From a bacterium (GTDB lineage: Bacteria; Chlamydiota; Chlamydiia; Chlamydiales; SM23-39), in contig JAJZPH010000009.1 in NCBI GenBank assembly GCA_021811265.1, positions 1 through 53,027 of the forward strand: a stretch of 53,027 nucleotides of DNA. The letters are read 5' to 3'. How positions within the stretch are numbered: the stretch's first letter is position 1; each line of letters opens with the position of its first letter. Under the pieces are notes generated by a model. It was not told the DNA's origin and searched no databases. It saw only the letters and a program-made list of their open reading frames with translations. Positions 8,952-16,282 of the stretch are shown piece after piece. A program made the position numbers and the translations under genes.

Positions 8952-10298
8952 ATGATGTTTCGAAAGTTTGCTTTTTTTTTGATGGTTCCTTTTCTTTTGA
9001 TTGCAGAAGAAGAACTCATAGTTACGCTACCCACAGCGCAGATATCTCTTCTCTACCACTCGCCCATTTACCAAGATGAATCGAGCTTCGACAAGAGCTA
9101 TCTTTTTGCTTTGCAAAAAATATTGCATCAGGATTTGGACCAAAGCGGAGTTTTTTTCATTGCCAAGCAAGAAGCGGAGAAAGATCTTCTTTTGGGAAGA
9201 AAAAATCTGAAAGAGGCTTTTGATCCCAAAGTTTGGAAAAAGGAAAAGATTGCCTATGTAATTAAAGCACTATCTTCCCATCGACGTTTGGAAATACAGG
9301 TCCATAATTCCTTTGAATCCTCGCTGTGGAGCCTCAAGACGGATTTGACGGGAGATTTGGATGCAGATAGGCAAAAACTGCATCGACTCTGTGATTACCT
9401 TATTGAAAAGTTGACGGGAAAACAGGGTGTTGCCAGCGGCAGAATTCTCTATACCGTTCGGGTTCCTAACTCCTCTTCTCAGGGTTCTAAGTGGATATCG
9501 GAGGTTTGGGTATGCGACCGAGATGGTGCGAATGCCCATTCGGTGACAGGAGAAAAAAATTATGCCGTGCATCCACTCTTTCTTTCTTCTAAAACTCCAA
9601 GAGATTTTATTTACGTTTCCTACAAAGAAGGGCAGCCTAAGATTTACCACTTTTGGGGCGACACAAAAGAGTCTTCTCCTCTTATTTCTCTAAGGGGCAA
9701 TCAATTGCTGCCCGCCTATTCTCCAGCACAGGATATTCTTGCTTTTATTTGCGACGCAGCGGGGCGGCCCGATCTTTTTTTACAGAAACTGGATGCAAAG
9801 GGAAGAGCTTTAGGAAAACCCATGCAGCTTTTTTCCTTTCCGAGGGCAACACAAGCATCTCCTACGTTTTCTCCCGATGGAAGAAAAATTGCTTTTGTTT
9901 CTGATAAAGATGGCCCTCCTCGCATTTATGTTGTGCAAATTCCAGAAGATCTCTCTTTGCAGAAAAGGCCCCAAGCTCAGCTCATTACGAGAAAGAATCG
10001 AGAAAATGTTTCTCCCGCATGGTCTTACGATGGAACGAAATTGGCCTACAGTTCCATGACAAATGGAGTACGCCAGATCTGGATTTATGATTTTCAAAAA
10101 GATGAGGAGTGGCAGCTGACCAGAGGTCCAAAAAATAAAGAGAACCCTTCCTGGGGAAAAGATAGTTTGCACATCGTTTATAATACTGATGATCAAAACT
10201 TGGGCGAACTTTATGTGATTGATTTAAATTTGCAAATTCCTGTTAAAATAACAAATGGGTTTGGAAAAAAACGATTTCCATGTTGGGAACCTTTCTGA
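8952..10298 (+). CDS. tolB: TolB periplasmic beta-propeller
   Basis: A 448-residue exported protein: signal peptide MMFRKFAFFLMVPFLLIAEEE, an N-terminal alpha/beta domain (about 25-160), then a propeller with repeated blades such as ASPTFSPDGRKIAFVSDKDG, VSPAWSYDGTKLAYSS and ENPSWGKDSLHIVYNT. TolB docks on Pal in the periplasm and links the Tol motor to the outer membrane. The open frame begins at 8898 inside the preceding gene; ATG 8952 gives a proper signal peptide, while ATG 8922 is an alternative that overlaps the previous gene by 14 bases. Length is normal for the family. Confidence 0.93.
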   Translation: MMFRKFAFFLMVPFLLIAEEELIVTLPTAQISLLYHSPIYQDESSFDKSYLFALQKILHQDLDQSGVFFIAKQEAEKDLLLGRKNLKEAFDPKVWKKEKIAYVIKALSSHRRLEIQVHNSFESSLWSLKTDLTGDLDADRQKLHRLCDYLIEKLTGKQGVASGRILYTVRVPNSSSQGSKWISEVWVCDRDGANAHSVTGEKNYAVHPLFLSSKTPRDFIYVSYKEGQPKIYHFWGDTKESSPLISLRGNQLLPAYSPAQDILAFICDAAGRPDLFLQKLDAKGRALGKPMQLFSFPRATQASPTFSPDGRKIAFVSDKDGPPRIYVVQIPEDLSLQKRPQAQLITRKNRENVSPAWSYDGTKLAYSSMTNGVRQIWIYDFQKDEEWQLTRGPKNKENPSWGKDSLHIVYNTDDQNLGELYVIDLNLQIPVKITNGFGKKRFPCWEPF

Positions 10299-10343
10299 TA
10301 TTGTAAGGATTCGAAAGATGGAAAAACATTTCATGAGGTTATT

Positions 10344-11033
10344 ATGAAAAAAGGTAGTTTCTTTGCCTTTCTATGCCTTTGCTTGGCCATCGGCCTTGCA
10401 GGCTGCCAAAAAGGCAAAAAAAATGGATGGGATGACGTAAAAACTGCGGGCCGTTATATGAATCGAGGAATCGATACCATGTTTGGCAAGCCTTATGACT
10501 CTCGTATGATTGATAAAGAAAATGAATTTTCGGGCCCCAATAAAGAGCAGTTCATTGGTTTGAAAGACAAAGATCTTCACACGCAATTTACCGCAACAGA
10601 TATGGCTCTCAATCAACCCTCAGTTTTCCCTGGAGAAAAGGGAAGTGGGCTGCCTGGACTGCAAAGTTTCTATGCTCCGCCAGCGGAGCTTGTGGCTATT
10701 TTCCAGATGATCCATTTTGATACTAATGATGCTCAGATACGTTCGACGAAAGATCTTGAGACAATTCGCAAGATTGCCGACTATTTAAAAGAGCATTCTT
10801 CTGTTTATCTCTGTTTGGAGGGGCATTGCGATGAAAGAGCCTCTGCAGCGTATAACATGGCTCTTGGAACGAGAAGGGCCAACCAGGTACGAGGTCTTCT
10901 TGTGAAGCAGGGGGTAGATGTCAACCATCTCTTTCCTATTTCCTATGGCAAGGAAAAACCTTTAGTTCCCGGCCATGAAGAAAGCGATTGGCAACAAAAT
11001 AGAAGAGTAGAGTTTAAGCTCTATCAAAAATGA
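10344..11033 (+). CDS. pal: Pal, peptidoglycan-associated lipoprotein
   Basis: A 229-residue outer-membrane lipoprotein with a clear lipobox (LAGC, Cys at residue 21) after a basic hydrophobic signal. The C-terminal OmpA-like domain (about 120-229) has the signature LEGHCDERASAAYNMALG...RRANQV and ends with the conserved NRRVEF. Such domains bind diaminopimelate-type peptidoglycan. The central part is longer and less conserved than in E. coli Pal. Its stop overlaps the next start by 4 bases (ATGA), so the two are translationally coupled. Confidence 0.94.
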   Translation: MKKGSFFAFLCLCLAIGLAGCQKGKKNGWDDVKTAGRYMNRGIDTMFGKPYDSRMIDKENEFSGPNKEQFIGLKDKDLHTQFTATDMALNQPSVFPGEKGSGLPGLQSFYAPPAELVAIFQMIHFDTNDAQIRSTKDLETIRKIADYLKEHSSVYLCLEGHCDERASAAYNMALGTRRANQVRGLLVKQGVDVNHLFPISYGKEKPLVPGHEESDWQQNRRVEFKLYQK

Positions 11034-11647
11034 CCAAAAAAGAAAAAATTCTTTTTTTCTGCATTCTCTCATCTTTCGGGATGGGAGGATGCTCTTCTGG
11101 TGTGGGCCATGTCAAGGAAGAGACCGCTGTTATAGATGTGACTCTCCAGCAAGTAGAGACGCGTCTGGATGATTCACGTCGTGAGGTGCACTGTCTGCAA
11201 TCTGATTTACAGTTCATGGAAAATCGCATCCAGCAGTTGGAAAATTCTCTTGCTAGTGTAAAAAACATATCGCGTCAGATCCAATCTTTAGAGATAAAGC
11301 AGCAAGAAATTTTGAAAGATATCAAACAGCTCTTTGCACATGCAAATGAAACCTCTGCTTCTTTTTCTCAAAACAAAAATCGCCTCAGCGAATTTGAAAA
11401 AGAGCTTTCTTTGCATAATCAAAAACTCAATGAAGTGCATCAGCTAAAAGGCTCTATCGAGTCTGTCGCGGAGTCGATCAAGCAGATTTCTACTGCAGAG
11501 ACTCTCTATCGGGTAAAACCTGGAGACTCTCTTGATAAAATTGCAAAAAAGTACAAAGTCAGCCTCGAGTCTCTGAAAAAAGCCAACCATCTGGATCAAG
11601 ATCGCATCATGGTAGGCCAAGAGTTGCAGATACCAGCTTCCCATTAA
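11030..11647 (+). CDS. LysM-domain envelope lipoprotein with coiled coil (CT601-like)
   Basis: A 205-residue protein with a short signal ending in MGGC (Cys 21, probable lipidation), a long coiled coil (about 35-145, heptad-like QLENSLASVKNISRQIQSLE) and a C-terminal LysM domain (about 155-202: YRVKPGDSLDKIAKKYKVS). LysM binds glycan strands of cell wall. The coiled-coil segment resembles the trimerising part of CpoB/YbgF, which in other bacteria follows pal, but no TPRs are present. As last gene of the tol-pal operon it probably helps tether the outer membrane to the residual chlamydial peptidoglycan during division; that role is inferred. Confidence 0.85.
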   Translation: MTKKEKILFFCILSSFGMGGCSSGVGHVKEETAVIDVTLQQVETRLDDSRREVHCLQSDLQFMENRIQQLENSLASVKNISRQIQSLEIKQQEILKDIKQLFAHANETSASFSQNKNRLSEFEKELSLHNQKLNEVHQLKGSIESVAESIKQISTAETLYRVKPGDSLDKIAKKYKVSLESLKKANHLDQDRIMVGQELQIPASH

Positions 11648-11703
11648 AGAGAAGTGGGATGTATCATCAAGTCTCAAGTGGTTAGCGTAACAAACGTTCT
11701 CAC

Positions 11704-12513
11704 ATGCAATCGCAAAGCAGTGTTGCCATTTTTGATTCAGGGCTTGGCGGTCTTACCGTCATGCGCGAGATCATGCAGCTTCTTCCTTATGAAGATCTGA
11801 TTTACTTTGGAGACATGGCGCGTGTGCCTTATGGAGGAAGGGGTTCTAAAACTATTGTACGCTATGCTTTGGAGTGCATTCGTTTTTTGATGAAGCGCAA
11901 GATCAAGTGTTTAGTGATTGCTTGCCATACCGTTTCTGCTTATGCGCTCCAAGATCTGGCCCGAGAGTTTGGCCTTCCGATGCTTGGGGTAATCGAGCCT
12001 TTAGTACAAGAGCTTTGTAAAACAGATGCGAAACAGATCTTGATTTTAGGAACGAAAGCAACGATCGCATCCCACATCTATCCAAAGCTCATCTTAGAAA
12101 AAAAACCCTCTCTTAAGATTTCTTCGATTGCAGCTCCGCTCTTTGTTCCTTTTGTTGAAGAGGGTCTCATACACCATCCGGCTTGTGATCTTGTCGTCCA
12201 AGAATATCTCAAACCGCTTGCAGGTCAAAAAATCGATGCTGCGCTTCTTGCTTGTACTCATTACCCTCTCATAAAAAAGGCAATTCAAAAATGTATAGGT
12301 AGGCAAGTTACGCTCATTGAAGCAGGACCTCCCACAGCGCATGCTCTTTTTGATCTTTTAGCTAACAAACTCCTTCTTTCTCCTCCCAGACGAAGTAAGC
12401 TTTCCTTTATTGTTACTGACCACCGGGAAAAGTTTTGTTCTCACGCAGCTGCTTTTTTAAACCGTCCGATCGATCCGCACGATGTGGAAGAAGTAGATCT
12501 TTGCTCTTTATGA
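11704..12513 (+). CDS. murI: Glutamate racemase
   Basis: A 269-residue Asp/Glu racemase of usual length that makes D-glutamate for peptidoglycan. Landmarks: AIFDSGLGGLTV, GDMARVPYG, first catalytic Cys in IACHTVSA (about residue 79), second in LLACTHYPL (about 188). The usual motif round the first Cys is ACNTAS; here the highly conserved Asn is His. The protein otherwise looks intact. Chlamydiaceae are reported to lack murI and to use DapF instead, so its presence suggests an environmental chlamydia. No good ribosome site precedes ATG 11704, but AIFDSG follows at the right distance. The gene from codon 49 onward is duplicated downstream as a pseudogene. Confidence 0.92.
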   Translation: MQSQSSVAIFDSGLGGLTVMREIMQLLPYEDLIYFGDMARVPYGGRGSKTIVRYALECIRFLMKRKIKCLVIACHTVSAYALQDLAREFGLPMLGVIEPLVQELCKTDAKQILILGTKATIASHIYPKLILEKKPSLKISSIAAPLFVPFVEEGLIHHPACDLVVQEYLKPLAGQKIDAALLACTHYPLIKKAIQKCIGRQVTLIEAGPPTAHALFDLLANKLLLSPPRRSKLSFIVTDHREKFCSHAAAFLNRPIDPHDVEEVDLCSL

Positions 12514-12667
12514 GTCTTATTTCAAAGCGCTTATGTTTTTTAGATAAGAATAAGATCGACAGAGAAGCTTTGTTTTAAGGCCTTGTGCTTTAGGAGTTTA
12601 TTGCTATGATAGTAGTCAGTATATCAAAACTTCCTCTCTTCAAAAAATATTTTTTATTCTTTTTTAC

Positions 12668-12691
12668 TATACGCAAAGAACTTTGTGTATA
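12668..12691. repeat. Minimal palindrome made of the two repeat-family ends
   Basis: TATACGCAAAG-AA-CTTTGTGTATA: the left end of the palindromic element joined directly to its right end, with one mismatch in an 11-bp stem. It looks like an element that has lost all its interior, or a short target-like site. Confidence 0.5.
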
Positions 12692-12710
12692 ACTAGGTTT
12701 TTGTTATACT
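12683..12710 (+). promoter_or_regulatory. Candidate promoter of the first M48-like gene
   Basis: TTGTGT (12683-12688), 16 bases, TATACT (12705-12710). The -35 box lies inside the minimal repeat palindrome, so the repeat may have supplied part of the promoter. The distance to the ATG at 12742 is ordinary. Prediction by eye only. Confidence 0.4.
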
Positions 12711-12741
12711 TTTTGTAAGTTTTTTACGAAGAGGGAGTGTC

Positions 12742-13488
12742 ATGAGTTCTAGCGCTTTTTCTATTAGTGGGGATGGAAAATCAGAAGGCCAACAACAGCC
12801 GCCATTGCCATCTTTGGAACTATGCGAAATAGCTGCCACGATAAAAACTTGTGATTGCCTTGAGGAACTACGGAAAATAGTTGCCGCGAGAGCTACAGAG
12901 TTGAAATTACAAAGAGAAGTTCGTTTCTTAACTGGAGATGAATTCAGCACATCTTGTTATACGCGTAGACCAAACGACCCCGCAATCTTGAACATGCCTA
13001 TCTCTTTTATTGAGACATTTGAGCGAGGAAGGGCGCTAACTTATTTTCAAAAGTATGCTATTGACCATATGCTTTTTCACATTCGTGAGGGCGATTCTGG
13101 TTTTACTTCTAAAACCAGCTCTTTTACGTATAGTGCTGTCGGTAGTGCTATTTGTGGTCTTTCCGTTGGCTCTATGAATATAGTTGGTCTTATCGTAGGC
13201 GTTGCTCTTGTTATTTTTGGCTTTTATTCTCTTGTAAGGGACGTCTATCGGGATAGAGAAAAAAAAGAAACAGATGCAGATGCTTTTGCGTTTAGGGGAC
13301 TTAATTCAACAGAAAAAACAAGTTTGCTTGCGTCTCTACAAAAGCATACAAACAGAATGAATTCTGCTTCCACAGTGTCACAGTGTGTTTCTTGGTTCTG
13401 GTCACATGTCTATGTTGCTACTGAGTGTTTTCTTTCAATTAGTGAAAAAAGAATCGAGAAGATGCGATCTTTGCTTCTCCCATCGTGA
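12742..13488 (+). CDS. M48-like membrane protein with altered HExxH motif (copy A)
   Basis: A 248-residue protein of no firm family, with a good GAGGGAG ribosome site. Its layout mirrors M48 (Ste24/HtpX) peptidases: a helix with DHMLFH (residues 108-113) followed by GD, then two adjacent hydrophobic segments (about 130-165), then ETDADAFAF (E176, D180), which matches the M48 ExxAD third-ligand motif. The catalytic Glu of HExxH is Met here, so it should not hydrolyse peptides in the usual way. It is paralogous to the protein encoded at 14353-15426, which shares the same Met substitution. No signal peptide. Possible pseudoprotease or secreted effector; function unknown. Confidence 0.7.
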   Translation: MSSSAFSISGDGKSEGQQQPPLPSLELCEIAATIKTCDCLEELRKIVAARATELKLQREVRFLTGDEFSTSCYTRRPNDPAILNMPISFIETFERGRALTYFQKYAIDHMLFHIREGDSGFTSKTSSFTYSAVGSAICGLSVGSMNIVGLIVGVALVIFGFYSLVRDVYRDREKKETDADAFAFRGLNSTEKTSLLASLQKHTNRMNSASTVSQCVSWFWSHVYVATECFLSISEKRIEKMRSLLLPS

Positions 13489-13837
13489 TTGTTGCGAAAT
13501 TTTTTCCGAGAAGAAATTCAAAAATCTGAAAAAGAAGCTTTTAAAAAACTTTTTCTCCGGAAACTATTGTATGCTATGCTTTGGAGTGCATTCGTTTTTT
13601 GATGAAGCGCAAGATCAAGTGTTTAGTAGTTGCTTGCCATGCCGTTTCTGCTTATGCGCTCCAAGATCTGGCCCGAGAGTTTGGCCTTCCGATGCTTAGG
13701 GTGATCGAGCCTTTAGTGCAAAGAGCTTTGCAAAACAAATGCATAGCAGGTCTTGATTTTGGGGACGAAAGCAACGATCGCATCCTACATCTATCCAAAG
13801 CTCATCTTAGAAAAAAAACTTTTCTTACAATCTCTTC

Positions 13838-13846
13838 GATTGCAGC
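13838..13846. repeat. Left target-site duplication of the MITE
   Basis: GATTGCAGC, repeated exactly at 14022-14030. The intact murI has a single copy at the matching place, which proves that the duplication came with the insertion. Nine bases is the size made by IS903-type (IS5 family) transposases. Confidence 0.9.
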
Positions 13847-14021
13847 GGCGTTGTTGCATAAATGTCATTTATCAAGCAGTTGACTATTAACGTTTTACCG
13901 CAGAGATCGGAGCCTCAGAGAAAGAATTTTTCGATAAATTGATCAATCAGGGGTTTCGATCTCTGTGGTAAACGTTTTATCTTGAATGTTTTGCGATGCT
14001 CATGAATTATGCAACAAAGCC
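13847..14021. mobile_element. 175-bp MITE of IS903/IS5-like type
   Basis: Ends are GGCGTTGTTGCATAA and, inverted, GGCTTTGTTGCATAA (14 of 15 match), resembling IS903-type ends (GGCTTTGTTG). Flanked by 9-bp duplications GATTGCAGC. It has no transposase; inside is a second inverted repeat (13889-13909 against 13957-13976, near perfect), so the single strand can fold along most of its length. A non-autonomous element that would need a transposase encoded elsewhere. Confidence 0.85.
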
Positions 14022-14030
14022 GATTGCAGC
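14022..14030. repeat. Right target-site duplication of the MITE
   Basis: GATTGCAGC, identical to 13838-13846; after it the murI-derived sequence continues in register with the intact gene. Confidence 0.9.
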
Positions 14031-14296
14031 TCCGCTCTTTGTGCCTTTTGTTGAAGAGGGTTTCATACACCATCCCGGCTTGTGATCTTGTCGTCATGAG
14101 GCTTATTTCAAAGCACTTATGTTTTTTAGATAAAACGAGATCGATAGAGAGTTTTTATTTTAAGATCTTGTGCTTTAGGAGTTTATTGCTATGATGACCG
14201 GAGGATTATTTTATTTTTCAACTTGTGTATATAAGCACATTAAGAGAGCCTAATACTTATGCTTTAAACAATACGCATACAATTATTTTATATTAT

Positions 14297-14325
14297 TTGT
14301 TTTTAATTATAAATTTTGTTACAAT
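14297..14325 (+). promoter_or_regulatory. Candidate promoter of the second M48-like gene
   Basis: TTGTTT (14297-14302), 17 bases, TACAAT (14320-14325), in an AT-rich stretch. An AAAGGA ribosome site follows at 14341-14346 before ATG 14353. Prediction by eye. Confidence 0.45.
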
Positions 14326-14352
14326 CTATGAAGATTTTAGAAAGGAATTATT

Positions 14353-15426
14353 ATGAGCAGCCAAGTTTCTTCTGTTGGTCTTGGTAACGGTCTTCCTCTT
14401 TTATCTGATTGGGATTCAGAACGTTTTTGGAAAGAGAACCGTCCTCTTCCTGTGTTGGATATGAAGCGCCTACAAGAGACTGTTAGAGAAGATCTAGCTT
14501 CGTGTAGCAAGAAGGAGTCAACAACCAGCCTCTTCATAACTCCTGAAGAAGAAAAACGTTTTTGGGAAAAGGGCATCATGCGCTTTCATCCAATGACGGG
14601 AATAGTTGGCCAAAGGGCAATTGCACGCGGAATTACAGAAAGCATTTTATTTCAACAAGGTACCAGCTATAGTGTATCTTGTTCTGCACATGGGTCGCCT
14701 ATTATCTCCGTGCCTCTGGAGTTTATCACTAGCTTTAAAGAAGGAAAAGAGCTCTCTCCTTTGCAAAAGTTTACGATTGACCACATGCTTTACCACATCA
14801 AGATGGGTGATTCTACTTTTACATTCAGTTCTAAATCCAGAGCTATTATGTGTGTAGCCATTGGCATTTTACTTTGCGGTGTAGCTGCTTGTTTTGGAAA
14901 TGTGGTCCTGCTTATCGTAGGAGTGGCCCTTCTTATTATTTTTGGAAGTTATTTTGCTATTAGAAGTTATCTGAATGAAAAAAAAGAGAAACAAGCGGAT
15001 GCTTTTGCATTTAATCTCCTTACTCCGCAAGAACGAGCAGCTTTGCTTGGTTCCTTGCAAGAAGATACAACTAAGGCAAAATCTGCTTCCATATGGTCAA
15101 GGTGTATTTCGTGGTTCAGATCTAGTTGTTTTCCAATCAGTGAAAAAAGAATCGCGTCAATGAGCGCAAATAGTGGAGCAAAAATTGATGAGACGGGCGT
15201 TCTAGTTGATGACGAAAAGACAGTCTTTTCCAGCTCAACCACCACTACGCTTGCTGCTCCGGCTCCGGCTTTTGATTCTCAAGCCGGACAACTAAGTGAA
15301 GCTGGCGGCTCCAGAGATTTATCTAAAACAACAGAAGAAAAAAAAGCTGCGACTGTTGAAGATGAAACAGATGATGATGTTCAGGATGACAGTAAGTTTG
15401 TTGATGCTACGGATTTTAAAATATAG
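14353..15426 (+). CDS. M48-like membrane protein with altered HExxH motif (copy B)
   Basis: A 357-residue paralogue of the protein at 12742-13488, in the second unit of the tandem duplication. Order: a variable N-terminal part (1-120), DHMLYH (residues 143-148) followed by MGD, two hydrophobic segments (about 163-203), then EKQADAFAF (E212, D216), and an extra acidic, low-complexity tail (about 280-357) that copy A lacks. As in copy A, Met replaces the catalytic Glu of HExxH while both His and the downstream ExxAD are kept. The conservation of HMLxH in both copies suggests selection for a metal- or ligand-binding fold rather than random decay. Function unknown. Confidence 0.7.
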   Translation: MSSQVSSVGLGNGLPLLSDWDSERFWKENRPLPVLDMKRLQETVREDLASCSKKESTTSLFITPEEEKRFWEKGIMRFHPMTGIVGQRAIARGITESILFQQGTSYSVSCSAHGSPIISVPLEFITSFKEGKELSPLQKFTIDHMLYHIKMGDSTFTFSSKSRAIMCVAIGILLCGVAACFGNVVLLIVGVALLIIFGSYFAIRSYLNEKKEKQADAFAFNLLTPQERAALLGSLQEDTTKAKSASIWSRCISWFRSSCFPISEKRIASMSANSGAKIDETGVLVDDEKTVFSSSTTTTLAAPAPAFDSQAGQLSEAGGSRDLSKTTEEKKAATVEDETDDDVQDDSKFVDATDFKI

Positions 15427-15547
15427 CGATAAAAAATCTTTTTTTCGAGAAGAAATTCAAAAATCTACAAAAGAGGCTTTTAAAAAACTTTTTCTCCGAG
15501 TATCCTTTTCGATGTGGTTATACAAACACAAACATACGGGGATATAA

Positions 15548-16279
15548 ATGGCTACCAATAAAAAGAAGATCTTACTCATAGAGGATGAAGAAGATGTAGC
15601 CTCTCTTCTCAAACTTCATGCAGAAATTTTCGGCTATAAACTTACTGTGGAATCAGATGCAATCAATGGATTTAAAGCTATTGAAAGCGAAAAACCAGAT
15701 CTACTCCTTCTCGATATCATGCTACCGGGAGAGAATGGATTCGATCTGTGCCGCAAGATCAAAAGCTCTGACATCTTGCGCAAGATTCCCATAATAATTC
15801 TTTCCGCAAGAAATCAAGAAAATGACCAGATCCTTGGCCTGGAACTGGGAGCAGATGATTACGTGACAAAACCTTTTTCTCCTCAGCTGCTTTTTTCGAG
15901 AATCAGAGCGGTTTTGAGAAGATTCAAGGAAAAAGGAAAAGAACACAAAACTTATGGGTTTGGAGAATTTTTTCTCGATACCGAACGCTTTCTTCTTAAA
16001 AAAGATAATAAAAATATTGCTCTGACTTTGTCTGAGTTTGGCATTTTGAAGCGTTTGTTGCACAGTCGTGGAAAAGTCCTTTCGCGTAGCCAATTGCTCA
16101 ATGAAGTGAGCGATGAGGATGATTGCATCATCGACCGAAACATCGATGTGCATGTAGCTTCATTGCGAAAAAAGCTGGGAGCGCATTCGGAGTGGATCGA
16201 AACCGTGCGAGGCATTGGCTATCGATTTACAGAAGAGGAAAATCCATTGCCTAGAAAAAAAATGCTCGCTAAAGATTAG
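15548..16279 (+). CDS. OmpR/PhoB-type response regulator
   Basis: A 243-residue two-domain regulator. The receiver domain (1-122) keeps the acidic pair E12-D13, the phosphorylated D56 in LLLLDIMLPG, S86 and K108 (TKPF), so it should be phosphorylation-competent. The C-terminal winged helix (about 135-230) has the usual LTLSEFGILKRLL and RNIDVHVASLRKKLG recognition part. No histidine kinase is nearby, so the partner is encoded elsewhere or absent. It ends 3 bases from the convergent rqcH gene. Target genes are unknown. Chlamydiaceae have an OmpR-type regulator, ChxR, with a degenerate receiver; this one looks more canonical. Confidence 0.92.
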   Translation: MATNKKKILLIEDEEDVASLLKLHAEIFGYKLTVESDAINGFKAIESEKPDLLLLDIMLPGENGFDLCRKIKSSDILRKIPIIILSARNQENDQILGLELGADDYVTKPFSPQLLFSRIRAVLRRFKEKGKEHKTYGFGEFFLDTERFLLKKDNKNIALTLSEFGILKRLLHSRGKVLSRSQLLNEVSDEDDCIIDRNIDVHVASLRKKLGAHSEWIETVRGIGYRFTEEENPLPRKKMLAKD

Positions 16280-16282
16280 CGA

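Larger units (their letters stand above)
13561..14101 (+). pseudogene. Decayed second copy of murI, interrupted by a MITE
   Basis: Starts at the equivalent of murI codon 49 and keeps near identity over the segment encoding ECIRFLMKRKIKCLV and ACHAVSAYALQDLAREFG, then frameshifts after the region VIEPLVQ. A 175-bp insertion sits at 13847-14021. After it the murI reading (IAAPLFVPFVEEG) resumes briefly until CTTGTGATCTTGTCGTC, where about 310 bases of the original, equivalent to roughly 12197-12508, are missing. It lacks the start, the first catalytic Asp and the second catalytic Cys, so it cannot make a racemase. Sequence downstream of the murI stop is also duplicated, up to about 14195. Confidence 0.88.
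11848..15498 (+). repeat. Tandem duplication of a murI-3' plus membrane-protein-gene segment
   Basis: Unit 1 is about 11848-13560 and unit 2 about 13561-15498. Both begin with AAACTATTGTA followed by (C/T)GCTATGCTTTGG inside murI, continue through a gene for an M48-like membrane protein, and end with GAGAAGAAATTCAAAAATCT and CTTTTAAAAAACTTTTTCTCCG. The junction is at 13560/13561, where the unit-1 end is fused directly to murI sequence. Unit 2 has lost roughly 310 bases of murI and gained a 175-bp MITE. Confidence 0.88.

Noticed and set aside
13581-13883. 100-codon frame as a short independent protein
   Set aside because: It is the front of the murI duplicate, frameshifted and running into the MITE, so it is pseudogene debris.
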